Of a stretch of 64,000 nucleotides of DNA, positions 16,740 through 25,866 are shown piece by piece. The notes beneath the pieces were generated by a model, which made no database searches, was not told where the DNA came from, and saw only the letters and a program-made list of their open reading frames with translations. The translations under genes were made by a program, and so were the position numbers. This DNA comes from Winogradskyella psychrotolerans (GTDB taxonomy: Bacteria > Bacteroidota > Bacteroidia > Flavobacteriales > Flavobacteriaceae): contig NZ_JAHKPS010000022.1 of NCBI RefSeq assembly GCF_018860565.1, positions 733,195 to 797,194 of the forward strand, read 5' to 3'. Position 1 is the first letter of the stretch; the number at the start of each line of letters is the position of its first letter.

Positions 16740-17270
16740 TTAATGTTCTAATGCTAATAGCATTGTTGATATTTTCATTTCGTCTTTAGTTACAGCAATA
16801 CGGCCTGAGCGTGTAAACTGCATAATGCCAAAGACACTTAATTCTCTATGTAATAAATCTATTTCTTCTTTTCTACCTGATTTTTCTATAACGAAGAAAT
16901 TGCGATTAACAGTGACAATTCTAGCATTGCTTTCTTTAATGATATTCTGAATTTGACGTTCATCAAACAATAAATTAGATTTCATTTTGAAGATGCATGA
17001 TTGCTGATAAATGATTTCTTCTTCAGTATGATAATAGGCTTTTATGACTTCGACTTGCTTTTCAATTTGGCCTTGAATCTTTTTCATTTGAGATTCTGTA
17101 ATATTGACGACAATCGTAAATCTAGAGACTCCTTCAATTTCAGATGGAGAGGTGTTTAAACTTTCAATATTGATGTGTCTTCTTTGGAATATTGCAGAAA
17201 TTCTGTTTAATAATCCGATGTTGTTTTCCGTATATATAGAAACGGTAAATTGTTTTATTTCGTTTTCCAT
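16740..17270 (-). CDS. ilvN: Acetolactate synthase, small regulatory subunit
   Basis: Regulatory partner of IlvB. The N-terminal ACT domain (about 6-80) contains the typical [23 protein letters not shown] segment seen around residues 17-40, where valine binds in homologues. A second domain follows to residue 176. The gene starts two bases after the ilvB stop, which fits stoichiometric synthesis of the complex. The symbol ilvH is used for the same family in other species. Confidence 0.95.
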   Translation of the reverse strand: MENEIKQFTVSIYTENNIGLLNRISAIFQRRHINIESLNTSPSEIEGVSRFTIVVNITESQMKKIQGQIEKQVEVIKAYYHTEEEIIYQQSCIFKMKSNLLFDERQIQNIIKESNARIVTVNRNFFVIEKSGRKEEIDLLHRELSVFGIMQFTRSGRIAVTKDEMKISTMLLALEH

Positions 17271-17272
17271 AG

Positions 17273-19009
17273 TTAGTCTAGTCTTATATCTGAAACACTT
17301 GCGCCTGTTGGAATCATTGGGAAGACATTACCTTCCTTTTCTACTCGGACTTCTAAGAAATATGGGCCTTCACAGTCAATCATTTCTTTTACAGCTGCTT
17401 TTAAATCTTTTCTTTCGGTTACTTTTTTAGCTTCAATAGAATAGCCTTTTGCAATGGCTATAAAATCGGGGTTTGTCATTTCTGTTGATGCATAACGTTT
17501 GTCAAAAAATAACTGTTGCCATTGGCGAACCATGCCTAGGAATTCGTTATTTAATACCACGATTTTGACTGGTACTTTTTGTTGAAAAATAGTACCTAAC
17601 TCTTGAATCGTCATTTGGTAACCACCATCTCCTGCAATCATTATGACTTCTCGGTCTGGAGCTGCCATTTTTGCACCTATGGCTGCTGGTAATGCAAATC
17701 CCATAGTCCCTAAACCACCTGATGTAATATTGCTTTTGCTTTTATTGAATTCGGCATAACGACAAGCAATCATTTGGTGCTGACCAACATCACTTACAAT
17801 AGCAGCATCTCCTTTGGTTTGAATGTTGATTTCTTTCAACACTTCTCCCATGGTTAGGCCTTCTTTGGTTGGGTGTAAATCATTTTTAATAACTTTTTCG
17901 AATTCAATGTTATATAAATCTTTGAATTTTTGATGCCATTCAATATGAGAATTGGCATTTAATAAGGGTAGCAAAGCTTCTAAACTTGCTTTTGCATCTC
18001 CAAGAACGGCAACATCTGTTTTTACGTTTTTATCTATTTCGGCAGGATCAATATCAAAATGAATAATTTTTGCCTGTTTTGCATAGGTTTCTATATTTCC
18101 GGTAACACGATCATCGAATCGCATGCCAATTGCGATTAAAAGATCACATTCGTTTGTTAATACATTTGGCGCATAATTTCCATGCATGCCAACCATACCA
18201 ACATTTAATGGATGCGAAGTTGGGATGGCAGAAGCACCCAAGATTGTCCAAGCCGAAGGGATTCCTGCTTTTTCAATAACCGCTTTAAATTCTTGTTCTG
18301 CTTTACCTAAAATGACGCCTTGTCCCCAAACGATTAATGGTTTTTTTGCATTATTAATAAGTTCGGCAGCTGCTTTTAGTGTGTTTTTATCAGTGTCTGG
18401 TACAGGTTTGTAGCTTCTTACGCCTTTACATTTTTCATATTTAAAGTCAAATTCTTCAAATTGAGCATCTTTAGTGATATCTATTAAAACCGGTCCTGGT
18501 CGTCCGCTTCTAGCAATATAAAATGCTTTAGCAATAGCTTCTGGGATTTGGGAGGCTTTAGTAACCTGACAATTCCATTTGGTTACAGGAGTTGAAATTC
18601 CAACAATATCAGTTTCCTGAAACGCATCGCTTCCTAATAAATGCGAACCGACTTGGCCAGTGATGCAAACCATTGGAGTCGAATCGATTTGGGCATCAGC
18701 AATACCTGTAATTAAATTGGTAGCTCCAGGGCCAGACGTTGCCATGCAGACACCAACTTTACCTGAAATACGAGCATAACCTTGTGCAGCGTGTGTTGCG
18801 CCTTGTTCATGACGCGTTAAAACATGATGGATTTTGTCTTGATACTTATATAGTTCATCATAGACTGGCATAATGGCACCTCCAGGATATCCGTAAAGAA
18901 TATCAACACCTTCGGCTAATAGGCATTTTATAATGGCTTCACTTCCAGAAATACGTTCTGTAGCTTCAGTGTTTTTGGTGTTGTTTTGTACGGTTTGAGT
19001 TTCTTTCAT
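17273..19009 (-). CDS. ilvB: Acetolactate synthase, large catalytic subunit
   Basis: Thiamine-diphosphate and FAD enzyme that condenses pyruvate with pyruvate or 2-oxobutanoate. TRHEQGATHAAQGYAR near residue 55-70 contains the conserved catalytic glutamate. GDGGYQMTIQEL near 435 with the NNEFLG segment downstream forms the ThDP-magnesium motif. The start at 19009 (MKETQT) is preferred to the in-frame start five codons upstream, which lies in the hairpin at 19018-19035. Length 578 is normal. It is separated from ilvD by a 156-base spacer with no clear terminator. Confidence 0.96.
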   Translation of the reverse strand: MKETQTVQNNTKNTEATERISGSEAIIKCLLAEGVDILYGYPGGAIMPVYDELYKYQDKIHHVLTRHEQGATHAAQGYARISGKVGVCMATSGPGATNLITGIADAQIDSTPMVCITGQVGSHLLGSDAFQETDIVGISTPVTKWNCQVTKASQIPEAIAKAFYIARSGRPGPVLIDITKDAQFEEFDFKYEKCKGVRSYKPVPDTDKNTLKAAAELINNAKKPLIVWGQGVILGKAEQEFKAVIEKAGIPSAWTILGASAIPTSHPLNVGMVGMHGNYAPNVLTNECDLLIAIGMRFDDRVTGNIETYAKQAKIIHFDIDPAEIDKNVKTDVAVLGDAKASLEALLPLLNANSHIEWHQKFKDLYNIEFEKVIKNDLHPTKEGLTMGEVLKEINIQTKGDAAIVSDVGQHQMIACRYAEFNKSKSNITSGGLGTMGFALPAAIGAKMAAPDREVIMIAGDGGYQMTIQELGTIFQQKVPVKIVVLNNEFLGMVRQWQQLFFDKRYASTEMTNPDFIAIAKGYSIEAKKVTERKDLKAAVKEMIDCEGPYFLEVRVEKEGNVFPMIPTGASVSDIRLD

Positions 19010-19017
19010 GTTTTTAC

Positions 19018-19035
19018 TTCCCACGACAATGGGAA
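19018..19035. repeat. Hairpin immediately upstream of ilvB start
   Basis: TTCCCA, CGACAA loop, TGGGAA, beginning 8 bases before the ilvB ATG on the minus strand. Confidence 0.78.
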
Positions 19036-19165
19036 TCTCATTTTAAAATCTGTACGTCTCGAAGGAAGCATAGATTGGTTATTCAATACTTATATTATAG
19101 TTCTCTTTTTTTATGGATTGGCTTTCTGCTTTTCCGACTTAGAGATTCCTTTTTTGAGAAATTAG

Positions 19166-20845
19166 TTAAAACTCGTCAGTCACACATCCTTTAGATGCTG
19201 ACGATACTGTTTTGGCATATTTATAGAGGACCCCACGTTCAAATTTTAATTCTGGTGCTTTCCATTGTTGGCGTCTTTTCTGAAGTTCGACTTCAGAAAC
19301 TTCTAATGAAATGGAATTGGTCTCAGCATCAATAGTAATAATGTCTCCATCTTTTACGACGGCTATTGTACCTCCTTCTTGCGCTTCAGGTGTAATATGA
19401 CCTACCACAAAACCATGCGTTCCACCAGAGAAACGACCATCTGTAATTAGAGCAACATCCTTACCTAAACCAGCTCCCATAATTGCAGCAGTAGGTTTTA
19501 GCATTTCGGGCATTCCTGGTCCTCCTTTTGGCCCTTCATATCTAATGACAACAACATCTCCTTTTTCAACTTTGCCATCTCTAATACCATCATTAGCGGC
19601 ATATTCTCCTTCAAAAACTTTGGCCTTTCCTCTAAAGCATAAGCCTTCTTTTCCTGTAATTTTAGCCACACTGCCTTCGGTTGCTAAATTGCCATAAAGC
19701 ATTCTTAAATGTCCAGAGATTTTTATAGGTTCTTCAATAGGTTTAATAACATCTTGCCCTGCTTTAAGGTCAGGAACATCTAATAAGTTTTCAGCAATTG
19801 TTTTTCCTGTAACGGTTAAACAATCACCGTGAATCATGCCTTTCTTTAAAAGGTATTTTAATACCGCTGGAATACCTCCAACAGCATGCGCATCTTCCAT
19901 TAAATATTTTCCGCTAGGTTTTAAGTCTGCTAAGAATGGCGTGTTATCACTAATATCTTGAAAATCTTTAAGTGTAAAATCTATTTGAGCAGCTCTTGCT
20001 ATTGCTAAAAAGTGTAGGACGGCATTGGTTGATCCTCCTAAGATCGTTACAAGTCTTACGGCATTTTCGAGTGACTTTCTTGTAATAATATCTGAAGGTT
20101 TAATATCTTTTTCTAATAATAAACGTAAGGCTTCACCAGCTTTTACGGATTCGTTTTGTTTGGCATCACTTAGTGCTGGGTTTGAAGAATTAAACGGTAA
20201 TGTCATTCCCAAAGCTTCAATTGCAGAAGCCATGGTGTTTGCGGTGTACATACCACCACATGCGCCAGCTCCTGGACAGGCTTTTTCAACAATATTTTGG
20301 TATTCTGATTCATTCATTGTACCAGCCACTTTACTTCCCCAAGCTTCAAAAGCAGAAACAACATCTAGTTTTTTGCCGTTATGACAACCCGAATCAATAG
20401 TGCCACCATAGACTAAAATACTTGGTCTGTTTAAACGAATCATAGCCATTAAAGCGCCAGGCATGTTCTTGTCACAACCGACTACAGTTACTAAGCCGTC
20501 GTAGCTCATGGCTTGGACTACGGTTTCCATAGAATCTGCAATAATGTCTCGCGATGGAAGTGAGTAGCGCATGCCTGGCGTTCCCATGGAAATGCCATCA
20601 CTTACACCTATCGTGTTGAAAATTAATCCAACGATGTCTTCATTTTTTGTGCCTTCTTTTACCAATTTGGCTAAGTCGTTAAGGTGCATGTTACACGGAT
20701 TACCCTCATAACCTGTACTTGCAATACCAACAATAGGTTTAAAAAAATCTTCTTTTGTTAATCCAATGGCATGTAGCATAGCTTGAGCTGCAGGTTGTGT
20801 TGGATCTTGAGTGACGGTCTTGCTGTATTTGTTTAATTCGTTCAT
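19166..20845 (-). CDS. ilvD: Dihydroxy-acid dehydratase
   Basis: Iron-sulfur enzyme that dehydrates dihydroxy acids to the keto acids of valine and isoleucine. The three cluster cysteines are seen in NPCNMHL near residue 52, GCDKNMPG near 122 and GACGGMY near 195, a pattern typical of the [2Fe-2S] or [4Fe-4S] IlvD/Edd family. GGSTNAVLH near 272 and [10 protein letters not shown] near 470 are further signatures. Length 559 is normal. It is the first structural gene of the ilv operon and is preceded by a long leader with a terminator (21023-21053). Confidence 0.97.
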   Translation of the reverse strand: MNELNKYSKTVTQDPTQPAAQAMLHAIGLTKEDFFKPIVGIASTGYEGNPCNMHLNDLAKLVKEGTKNEDIVGLIFNTIGVSDGISMGTPGMRYSLPSRDIIADSMETVVQAMSYDGLVTVVGCDKNMPGALMAMIRLNRPSILVYGGTIDSGCHNGKKLDVVSAFEAWGSKVAGTMNESEYQNIVEKACPGAGACGGMYTANTMASAIEALGMTLPFNSSNPALSDAKQNESVKAGEALRLLLEKDIKPSDIITRKSLENAVRLVTILGGSTNAVLHFLAIARAAQIDFTLKDFQDISDNTPFLADLKPSGKYLMEDAHAVGGIPAVLKYLLKKGMIHGDCLTVTGKTIAENLLDVPDLKAGQDVIKPIEEPIKISGHLRMLYGNLATEGSVAKITGKEGLCFRGKAKVFEGEYAANDGIRDGKVEKGDVVVIRYEGPKGGPGMPEMLKPTAAIMGAGLGKDVALITDGRFSGGTHGFVVGHITPEAQEGGTIAVVKDGDIITIDAETNSISLEVSEVELQKRRQQWKAPELKFERGVLYKYAKTVSSASKGCVTDEF

Positions 20846-21022
20846 AGTTTTATTATGGCAAAAATGATTTGCTGAATCTAAATTACTTGTTATGCAGCGT
20901 TTGTATATTAATATTCTATTTCTTAATCTAAATTCAATAGAACTGACGAGGTTCTAAATTACTGTTAATCAGTATTTTGTTTTGAAATAAATATGATGTC
21001 CAAGTGTGCTATTTTTTTGCAT

Positions 21023-21053
21023 AAAAAAAGCCTTCTCGATGTAAGGAAGGCTT
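21023..21053 (-). terminator. Candidate ilv attenuator terminator
   Basis: Minus strand: AAGCCTTC (21053-21046), 10-base loop, GAAGGCTT (21035-21028), then seven T residues in all. It lies inside the ilvD leader, 178 bases before the ilvD ATG, with no gene upstream that it could serve other than leader ORFs. No clear antiterminator arm is seen. Confidence 0.75.
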
Positions 21054-21084
21054 AAAATAAAATTATAGTTTCTAGAATGTTCAT
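21052..21084 (-). CDS. Candidate ilv leader peptide (10 aa, Ile/Leu-rich)
   Basis: ATG at 21084 to TAA at 21052; peptide MNILETIILF has five Ile or Leu codons in ten. The stop codon overlaps the first bases of the terminator stem. A ribosome stalled on the ATA ATT TTA codons would cover the terminator's 5' arm, which could give antitermination without a separate antiterminator. The ORF is very short and in AT-rich DNA, so chance is a real alternative. Confidence 0.45.
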   Translation of the reverse strand: MNILETIILF

Positions 21085-21135
21085 GCTTTTATTCTTTGTT
21101 GTTGGGTTTGTCCGAATAGGTTTTAATCTTTTTAT

Positions 21136-21222
21136 CTAATTCGTTTCAGATAAATCTTGGTTTGATACATGAATAGTTTCAGTTGGTATTAAATACCCAA
21201 TAACAGGTATTTTAGAGTTCAC
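21136..21222 (-). CDS. Candidate ilv leader peptide (28 aa, GTG start)
   Basis: GTG at 21222 to TAG at 21136. The peptide contains the run KIPVIGYLIP and then TETIHV, with ten Ile, Leu or Val codons among 28 counting the initiating GTG. An overlapping five-codon ORF (MLCAM) ends at the GTG, which could couple initiation. It is farther (83 bases) from the terminator than the 10-codon ORF. Both are candidates; only one, or neither, need be real. Confidence 0.35.
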   Translation of the reverse strand: MNSKIPVIGYLIPTETIHVSNQDLSETN

Positions 21223-21487
21223 ATTGCACACAACATCTTCTTATGAACTTTATGGCACTTTTTATACTTTTTATGTTTTGAATAAGGTGCGTTTTAGTAC
21301 GCTATTGTCGTTTTGTAAAGTTATGCAGACCTGATTGTATTGTTTTATTTAAAAGTAATAAGTGTAAAATGAGTAGAAATACCTCACAGTGGTAATTTTT
21401 TTGATTTTATCAAAAATGATGACAGAGCTGAAATAAATATTAAAAAACGGTATATTTTTCTAGGAGTTATGCGGGAATATAAAAACC

Positions 21488-21531
21488 AAAAAAGCCTTAA
21501 ATCATTTGTAATCAAATGTTTAAGGCTTTTT
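21488..21531 (-). terminator. Terminator of tRNA-Phe
   Basis: A long stem: AAAAGCCTTAAA pairs with TTTAAGGCTTTT and CATTTG with CAAATG around a four-base loop; a T-run follows on the minus strand. It starts directly after the tRNA CCA end. Confidence 0.88.
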
Positions 21532-21533
21532 GG

Positions 21534-21609
21534 TGGTGGTGCCTCCAGGAATCGAACCAGGGACACAAGGATTTTCAGTCCTTTGCTCTACCAACTGAGC
21601 TAAGGCACC
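21534..21609 (-). tRNA. tRNA-Phe (anticodon GAA)
   Basis: 76 bases on the minus strand. Acceptor stem GGTGCCT/AGGCACC, D-arm GCTCAGTTGGTAGAGC, anticodon stem AAGGA/TCCTT around the loop CTGAAAA with anticodon GAA, T-arm CCTGG-TTCGATT-CCTGG, discriminator A and encoded CCA. All stems pair fully. It has its own promoter at 21631-21661 and a terminator at 21488-21531, so it is a single-gene transcript. Confidence 0.98.
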
Positions 21610-21630
21610 AGTTGCTTAATTAAGCGGGTG

Positions 21631-21661
21631 CAAATATAAATGCATTTTTTATATACGCAAA
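21631..21661 (-). promoter_or_regulatory. Promoter of tRNA-Phe
   Basis: Minus strand TTTG (21661-21658), 19-base spacer, TATATTTG (21638-21631): an exact match to the Bacteroidota -33/-7 pattern. The expected start of transcription is about 15 bases before the tRNA. Confidence 0.85.
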
Positions 21662-21666
21662 AAGAA

Positions 21667-21694
21667 TTTGATAAAATTTGATTTTATAAATTTG
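21667..21694 (+). promoter_or_regulatory. Promoter of coaX operon
   Basis: TTTG (21667-21670), 16-base spacer, TAAATTTG (21687-21694). The -7 element is exact and the spacer slightly short. It lies back to back with the tRNA-Phe promoter, 6 bases apart. Predicted leader before the coaX ATG is about ten bases. Confidence 0.65.
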
Positions 21695-21711
21695 CAATTA
21701 ACAGAATTGAT

Positions 21712-22440
21712 ATGAATCTTATTGTAGATGTAGGGAATACATATGTTAAATTTGCTGTCTTTGATGATGAAAATTTAATTTATAAACTAAGTTTTAAGCT
21801 TAATACGTTTAAAATGCAGTATGAAATATTGAAAAAAGACTTTCCAAAGTTAAAAAAAGCAATTATTTCATCTGTTGGTAACTTGTCAAGTGAACAAGTT
21901 ACACTCATAAGAAATGATTTTAATACGGTTGAGTTAACTTCAAAATTAAATTTCCCGTTTATAAACGATTATCAAACACCAACCACATTGGGTGTAGATC
22001 GAATTGCTTTGGTTTGTGCTTCTGTAAATCAATTTCCAAATAAAAATGTACTAATTATAGATGCTGGTACATGTATAACTTATGATTTTGTTACAAAAGA
22101 CAATCATTATCTTGGTGGTGCTATTTCGCCAGGATTGAGGTTGCGTTATGTTTCACTAAATAATTTAACAGCAAATCTTCCGTTATTAGAAACAAAGTTG
22201 CCTCATACTATTGTTGGAAACTCTACAGAATCATCAATTCATTCTGGTGTGGTAAATGGTGTTATTAAGGAAATAGATGGAATTATAGATCAATATCTAA
22301 CAGATTATTCAGATTTAACAGTTATTTTAACAGGAGGAGATGCCAATTTTTTGTCAAACCAATTAAAAAATAGCATATTTGCGAATTCAAATTTTCTATT
22401 GGAAGGTTTGAATTTTATTCTAGAATATAATTCAAAATAA
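21712..22440 (+). CDS. coaX: Type III pantothenate kinase
   Basis: Phosphorylates pantothenate in the first committed step of coenzyme A synthesis. The ASKHA fold is shown by DVGNTYVKFAVFD at residues 5-17 (phosphate 1 motif), TLGVDRIAL near 95 and IDAGTCITYDF near 117 (phosphate 2 motif); LTGGDANFL near 203 closes the nucleotide site. Length 242 is typical. Unlike CoaA it is not expected to be feedback-inhibited by CoA. Its TAA shares one base with the next ATG (TAATG), tying it to the envelope genes downstream. Confidence 0.95.
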   Translation: MNLIVDVGNTYVKFAVFDDENLIYKLSFKLNTFKMQYEILKKDFPKLKKAIISSVGNLSSEQVTLIRNDFNTVELTSKLNFPFINDYQTPTTLGVDRIALVCASVNQFPNKNVLIIDAGTCITYDFVTKDNHYLGGAISPGLRLRYVSLNNLTANLPLLETKLPHTIVGNSTESSIHSGVVNGVIKEIDGIIDQYLTDYSDLTVILTGGDANFLSNQLKNSIFANSNFLLEGLNFILEYNSK

Positions 22441-23762
22441 TGATAAAACGATTCATTGTAATTTGTATTACAATTATAAGTTCTGCTGCTTTTGCACAAC
22501 AAGGAACGGGTTCTCCATATTCATTTTATGGTATTGGGAGTCTAAAGTTTAACGGTACTGTAGAAAACCGTAGTATGGGAGGTATTGGTGTTTACTTAGA
22601 TAGCATTCACGTTAATTTAAGAAACCCAGCGTCATATGCAGGTAAGAATGTTGAAGCATTTCCTTTTGATGGAGAAAGTAGACCTGTAAAGTTTACTGTT
22701 GCCGGAACCATGTCAGATGTGACATTAAAAAGCAATTCTGGTGAAGCAAAAACAAATAGTACAATCTTTGATTATATAGCCATGTCAATACCGGTTGGTA
22801 AATTTGGTTTTGGTTTTGGTTTAATGCCTTATACATCTGTTGGCTACAAACTAGATGATATTAATAGTGATGGTTTTTTAGTAAATCGTTACAATGGTGA
22901 AGGTGGTGTCAATAGAGTTTTTGCTGGTTTGGGTTACCAAGTAACAGACAAATTAAGTTTTGGTGTAGACTTTAATTATAATTTTGGAAATATTCAGAAT
23001 ACAGGTCTTGAAATAAAATACACACCAGAAGGAGATTTGGTGCAATACCAAACTAGTGAGTTTAATAGGTCTGATTTAAGTGGTTTAAACTTTAATTTTG
23101 GTGTAGCTTACAAAACCATGATTAATGATAAGTTAGAGCTGTCTACAACCTTAACTTATGCTCCAGAAAGTAAATTAAAGTCAGATAATATCAGGTCTTT
23201 TTCAACAGTTTCTTTAGATGCAACTACGTTAGAAATTTCGGGTGTGTCTAGTGAAATAGATGCGGACTTAGAGGCTCAAAACCTTGACCGTACCGATTTA
23301 ACATTGCCGTCTACCTTATCTTTTGGTGCTGGTATAGGTGAACCTCAATCTTGGTTTGTAGGTGCAGAATATACATTTCAAAATTCAAGTAATTTTTCTA
23401 ACCCTGTTTTTTCTAATCAAATTTCTGCTTTTGAAAATTCATCAAAAGTTGCTATTGGTGGGTTCTATATTCCAGATTACAAAGCGTTTTCAGGGTATTT
23501 TAAACGTATAGTTTATAGAGCTGGTTTTAACTTTTCAAATACCGGTTTAGTAATAAAAGATGAGTCAATTAATGAGTTTGGCATGTCTTTTGGTTTAGGT
23601 TTACCAGTTGGAAACCGAAGTTTATTTTCTAATGCCAATTTAGGCGTAGAGTTTGGAAGACGAGGAACAACTAATCAAAATTTAATTCAAGAGAATTTTG
23701 TAAACTTTAATGTAAGTTTATCTTTAAGCTCTAGATGGTTTAAACAAAAGAAGTATAACTAA
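22440..23762 (+). CDS. Outer-membrane beta-barrel protein, function unknown
   Basis: 440 residues with a clear signal peptide: MIKRFIVICITIISSAAFAQ and cleavage before QGTGSPYSF. The mature part consists of alternating hydrophobic and polar residues with many glycines and aromatic residues (for example GFGFGLMPYTSVGY, FSFGVDFNYNFG-like stretches), ending in an aromatic-rich strand (SLSSRWFKQKKYN). This suggests a barrel of the general OmpP1/FadL kind, but I see no residue that proves it. The motif LRNPASYAG near residue 60 is found in this group. It starts one base inside coaX's stop and is followed 14 bases later by a TPR gene and then lptC, which hints at an envelope role. Confidence 0.7.
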   Translation: MIKRFIVICITIISSAAFAQQGTGSPYSFYGIGSLKFNGTVENRSMGGIGVYLDSIHVNLRNPASYAGKNVEAFPFDGESRPVKFTVAGTMSDVTLKSNSGEAKTNSTIFDYIAMSIPVGKFGFGFGLMPYTSVGYKLDDINSDGFLVNRYNGEGGVNRVFAGLGYQVTDKLSFGVDFNYNFGNIQNTGLEIKYTPEGDLVQYQTSEFNRSDLSGLNFNFGVAYKTMINDKLELSTTLTYAPESKLKSDNIRSFSTVSLDATTLEISGVSSEIDADLEAQNLDRTDLTLPSTLSFGAGIGEPQSWFVGAEYTFQNSSNFSNPVFSNQISAFENSSKVAIGGFYIPDYKAFSGYFKRIVYRAGFNFSNTGLVIKDESINEFGMSFGLGLPVGNRSLFSNANLGVEFGRRGTTNQNLIQENFVNFNVSLSLSSRWFKQKKYN

Positions 23763-23776
23763 CAAAATTAATAAAA

Positions 23777-25177
23777 ATGAAGACGAGAATTACAATACTA
23801 CTTTTAGCGCTTTTTGCAAGTGTTAACATAGGAATTGCTCAGGATAATGATCAAGAAGAATGTATGAATAATCTATCAATATTTGATAGTTATGTGAAAA
23901 GTAAAAAATATGATGATGCTTACGGGCCATGGAAAATAGTTAGAGAGAAATGTCCTAAATTTAATAGAGCGATTTATGTACATGGTGAGAAAATACTGAA
24001 GGATAAAATAGAAAAATCAACAGGTGCAGAACAAATAGCTCACATTGAAGATTTAATGTTGTTATATGATCAAAGTAGAGAGCATTTTGAGTCTAAATAT
24101 GATCTTGGTGAAATATTAGAAGATAAGGCAAACTTAGCATATAAGTATAGAAAAGAGTTAAATAAGTCAGATCAAGAGTTATATAATATGTTTGACGAGG
24201 CATTTAAAAAAGATGCTAAAAACTTTGATAGTGCGATAGGTCTTTATACTTATTTTTCATTAGCTGTAGATTTATACGATGCTGGCGCAAAGACACCTGC
24301 AGATGCTCAAAAATTGTTTGATAAATATGATGATGTAAGCGAGCTTATTGAAAATTTAATCAACGGTTATACTAAAAGATTAAATGTATATGCCGAAAAA
24401 GAAGAAGCTGGAGAAGCTTTGTCTAAAAAGGAACAACAATATAAAAAGAGTTACGAGTCTAATATAGATGTGTTTGAAACTAAGATTTTAACAAGCATGG
24501 ACAAGAAGCTTGGAGACAGAGCTAATTGTGAAGTCTTAATTCCTTTATATCAAAAAGATTACGAGCAAAATAAAGATGATGCTGTTTGGTTACAACGTGC
24601 CATGAATAAAATGGGGGAAAAGGAATGTACAGACGATCCTTTATTTGAAAAATTAGTTGAACAAAAAAATAAAGTTGAGCCAGATGCTAAAACAGCGTAT
24701 TATTTAGGTGTTTTAAAAGAAAAGCAAGGTAAAATGTCTGAGGCTGATAAGTATTACAACCAGTCTTTTGATTTGGAAACAGATCCGCTTAAAAAATGGA
24801 AGCTTGTAATGCGTGTAGCTGAAAAGAATTACAAAAGAGGTAACTATGGTAAAGCAAGACAGCAATATATGGAAGCTTTAAAATTAAATCCTTCTAATGG
24901 TGGACCATATTTGAGAATAGCAGCTATGTATGCTAAAAGTGCAAACAACTGTGGAGACACTAACTTTAACAAAAGAGCTGTATTCTGGTTAGCTGCTAAC
25001 GAAGCAGAAAAAGCTGGTAGAGTTGATGGAAGATTAAAATCTGTAGCCGCTAAAACAGCAGCTAGTTATAGAGCTAGTGCACCTACTAAACAAGAAATTT
25101 TTAGCGCTACTAATGCTGGTCAAACTATTAAAATAGGATGTTGGATAGGTCGTTCAGTAGTTGTACCAAAAGATTAA
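23777..25177 (+). CDS. Periplasmic tetratricopeptide-repeat protein
   Basis: 466 residues with signal peptide MKTRITILLLALFASVNIGIAQ. The mature protein is largely helical; TPR-like units are visible at about 310-340 (AYYLGVLKEKQGKMSEADKYY) and 350-385 (NYKRGNYGKARQQYMEALKLNP). The N-terminal part has the segment YVKSKKYDDAYGPWKIVREKCP. No enzyme motif is present, so a scaffolding role in the periplasm or at the outer membrane is likely. Its TAA overlaps the lptC ATG by one base (TAATG), so it is co-translated with an LPS transport factor. Confidence 0.75.
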   Translation: MKTRITILLLALFASVNIGIAQDNDQEECMNNLSIFDSYVKSKKYDDAYGPWKIVREKCPKFNRAIYVHGEKILKDKIEKSTGAEQIAHIEDLMLLYDQSREHFESKYDLGEILEDKANLAYKYRKELNKSDQELYNMFDEAFKKDAKNFDSAIGLYTYFSLAVDLYDAGAKTPADAQKLFDKYDDVSELIENLINGYTKRLNVYAEKEEAGEALSKKEQQYKKSYESNIDVFETKILTSMDKKLGDRANCEVLIPLYQKDYEQNKDDAVWLQRAMNKMGEKECTDDPLFEKLVEQKNKVEPDAKTAYYLGVLKEKQGKMSEADKYYNQSFDLETDPLKKWKLVMRVAEKNYKRGNYGKARQQYMEALKLNPSNGGPYLRIAAMYAKSANNCGDTNFNKRAVFWLAANEAEKAGRVDGRLKSVAAKTAASYRASAPTKQEIFSATNAGQTIKIGCWIGRSVVVPKD

Positions 25178-25743
25178 TGAGAAAACAGTATTTACATATT
25201 ATTAAAAACTTAGTCACAGCAATTGTTGTGACTTTGTTTTTTTCATGTAAAAACGATTTTGACGATGTTCAAAAAGTCGGTGTTTTACAAAATCAACCCA
25301 TTGGTGAAACAGAGCATATCGATTTAAAATATACCGAGTTCAAAAAAGATACAGTGAGGTTGTTAGCCAATCTTTTAAGTCCTAAGATGTTAGACTATTC
25401 TAATAGAGATTTTGCATTTTCAGAATTTCCTAAAGGTATTGAGCTTAAGATTTATGACGAAAACAATAACCAAACTACTATAACGTCTAACTATGCTATT
25501 GCCTATACCGAAACTGATATTATAGATTTACGAGGTAATGTTGTAATTGCAACACCTGGAAAGGATACGTTATTTACAGAGCAATTATTTTATAATCAAA
25601 AGTTAGAATGGCTATTTACTAATGAGCCTTGGTTGTTTAAGCGTGCTGTTGGTCCAATGCATGGTATTGGTTTTGATTCGGATAAAGAGTTTAAGAATTT
25701 TCAGATGTTAGAAATGGGAGGTGACTTTCAATTTGATAATTAA
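25177..25743 (+). CDS. lptC: LPS export protein LptC-like lipoprotein
   Basis: 188 residues. MRKQYLHIIKNLVTAIVVTLFFSC ends in a lipobox, so the protein is predicted to be a lipoprotein with Cys24 acylated. The body matches the LptC/OstA-like beta-jellyroll pattern: ANLLSPKMLDY, GIELKIYDE, TTITSNYAIAYTETDIIDLRGNVVI and LFTEQLFYNQKLEWLFTN. LptC carries lipopolysaccharide from the inner-membrane LptBFG complex to LptA. The ATG at 25177 is chosen because it overlaps the TPR stop; an in-frame start 13 codons upstream lies inside that gene. Confidence 0.88.
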   Translation: MRKQYLHIIKNLVTAIVVTLFFSCKNDFDDVQKVGVLQNQPIGETEHIDLKYTEFKKDTVRLLANLLSPKMLDYSNRDFAFSEFPKGIELKIYDENNNQTTITSNYAIAYTETDIIDLRGNVVIATPGKDTLFTEQLFYNQKLEWLFTNEPWLFKRAVGPMHGIGFDSDKEFKNFQMLEMGGDFQFDN

Positions 25744-25866
25744 CTATCTTTGTTTCTTAACCATTTTACTAAACACATGATTCTAGCGCATCATAAAATT
25801 GCAATGTTTTATAAATTGTACCATGCGCGAACAGGATGTGACAAATAAAAAACAATACATCAACAC

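Larger units (their letters stand above)
20846..21487. other. ilv operon leader region
   Basis: About 640 bases between ilvD and the tRNA-Phe terminator. On the minus strand it holds a 28-codon ORF (21136-21222), a 10-codon ORF (21052-21084) and a terminator (21023-21053), then about 177 bases of AT-rich sequence to ilvD. An 8-bp palindrome TTTTTGAT-TTT-ATCAAAAA at 21398-21416 could be an operator. The only promoter-like element on the minus strand is TACTTTTA (21350-21357), one mismatch from TAnnTTTG. Confidence 0.6.

Noticed and set aside
21384..21566. 60-residue minus-strand ORF
   Set aside because: It runs through the end of tRNA-Phe and its terminator; both RNA features are certain.
25786..25828. 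Inverted repeat GCGCAT/ATGCGC as a riboswitch upstream of the small membrane protein
   Set aside because: Only a six-base outer stem and a weak inner stem; no known riboswitch class is recognisable.
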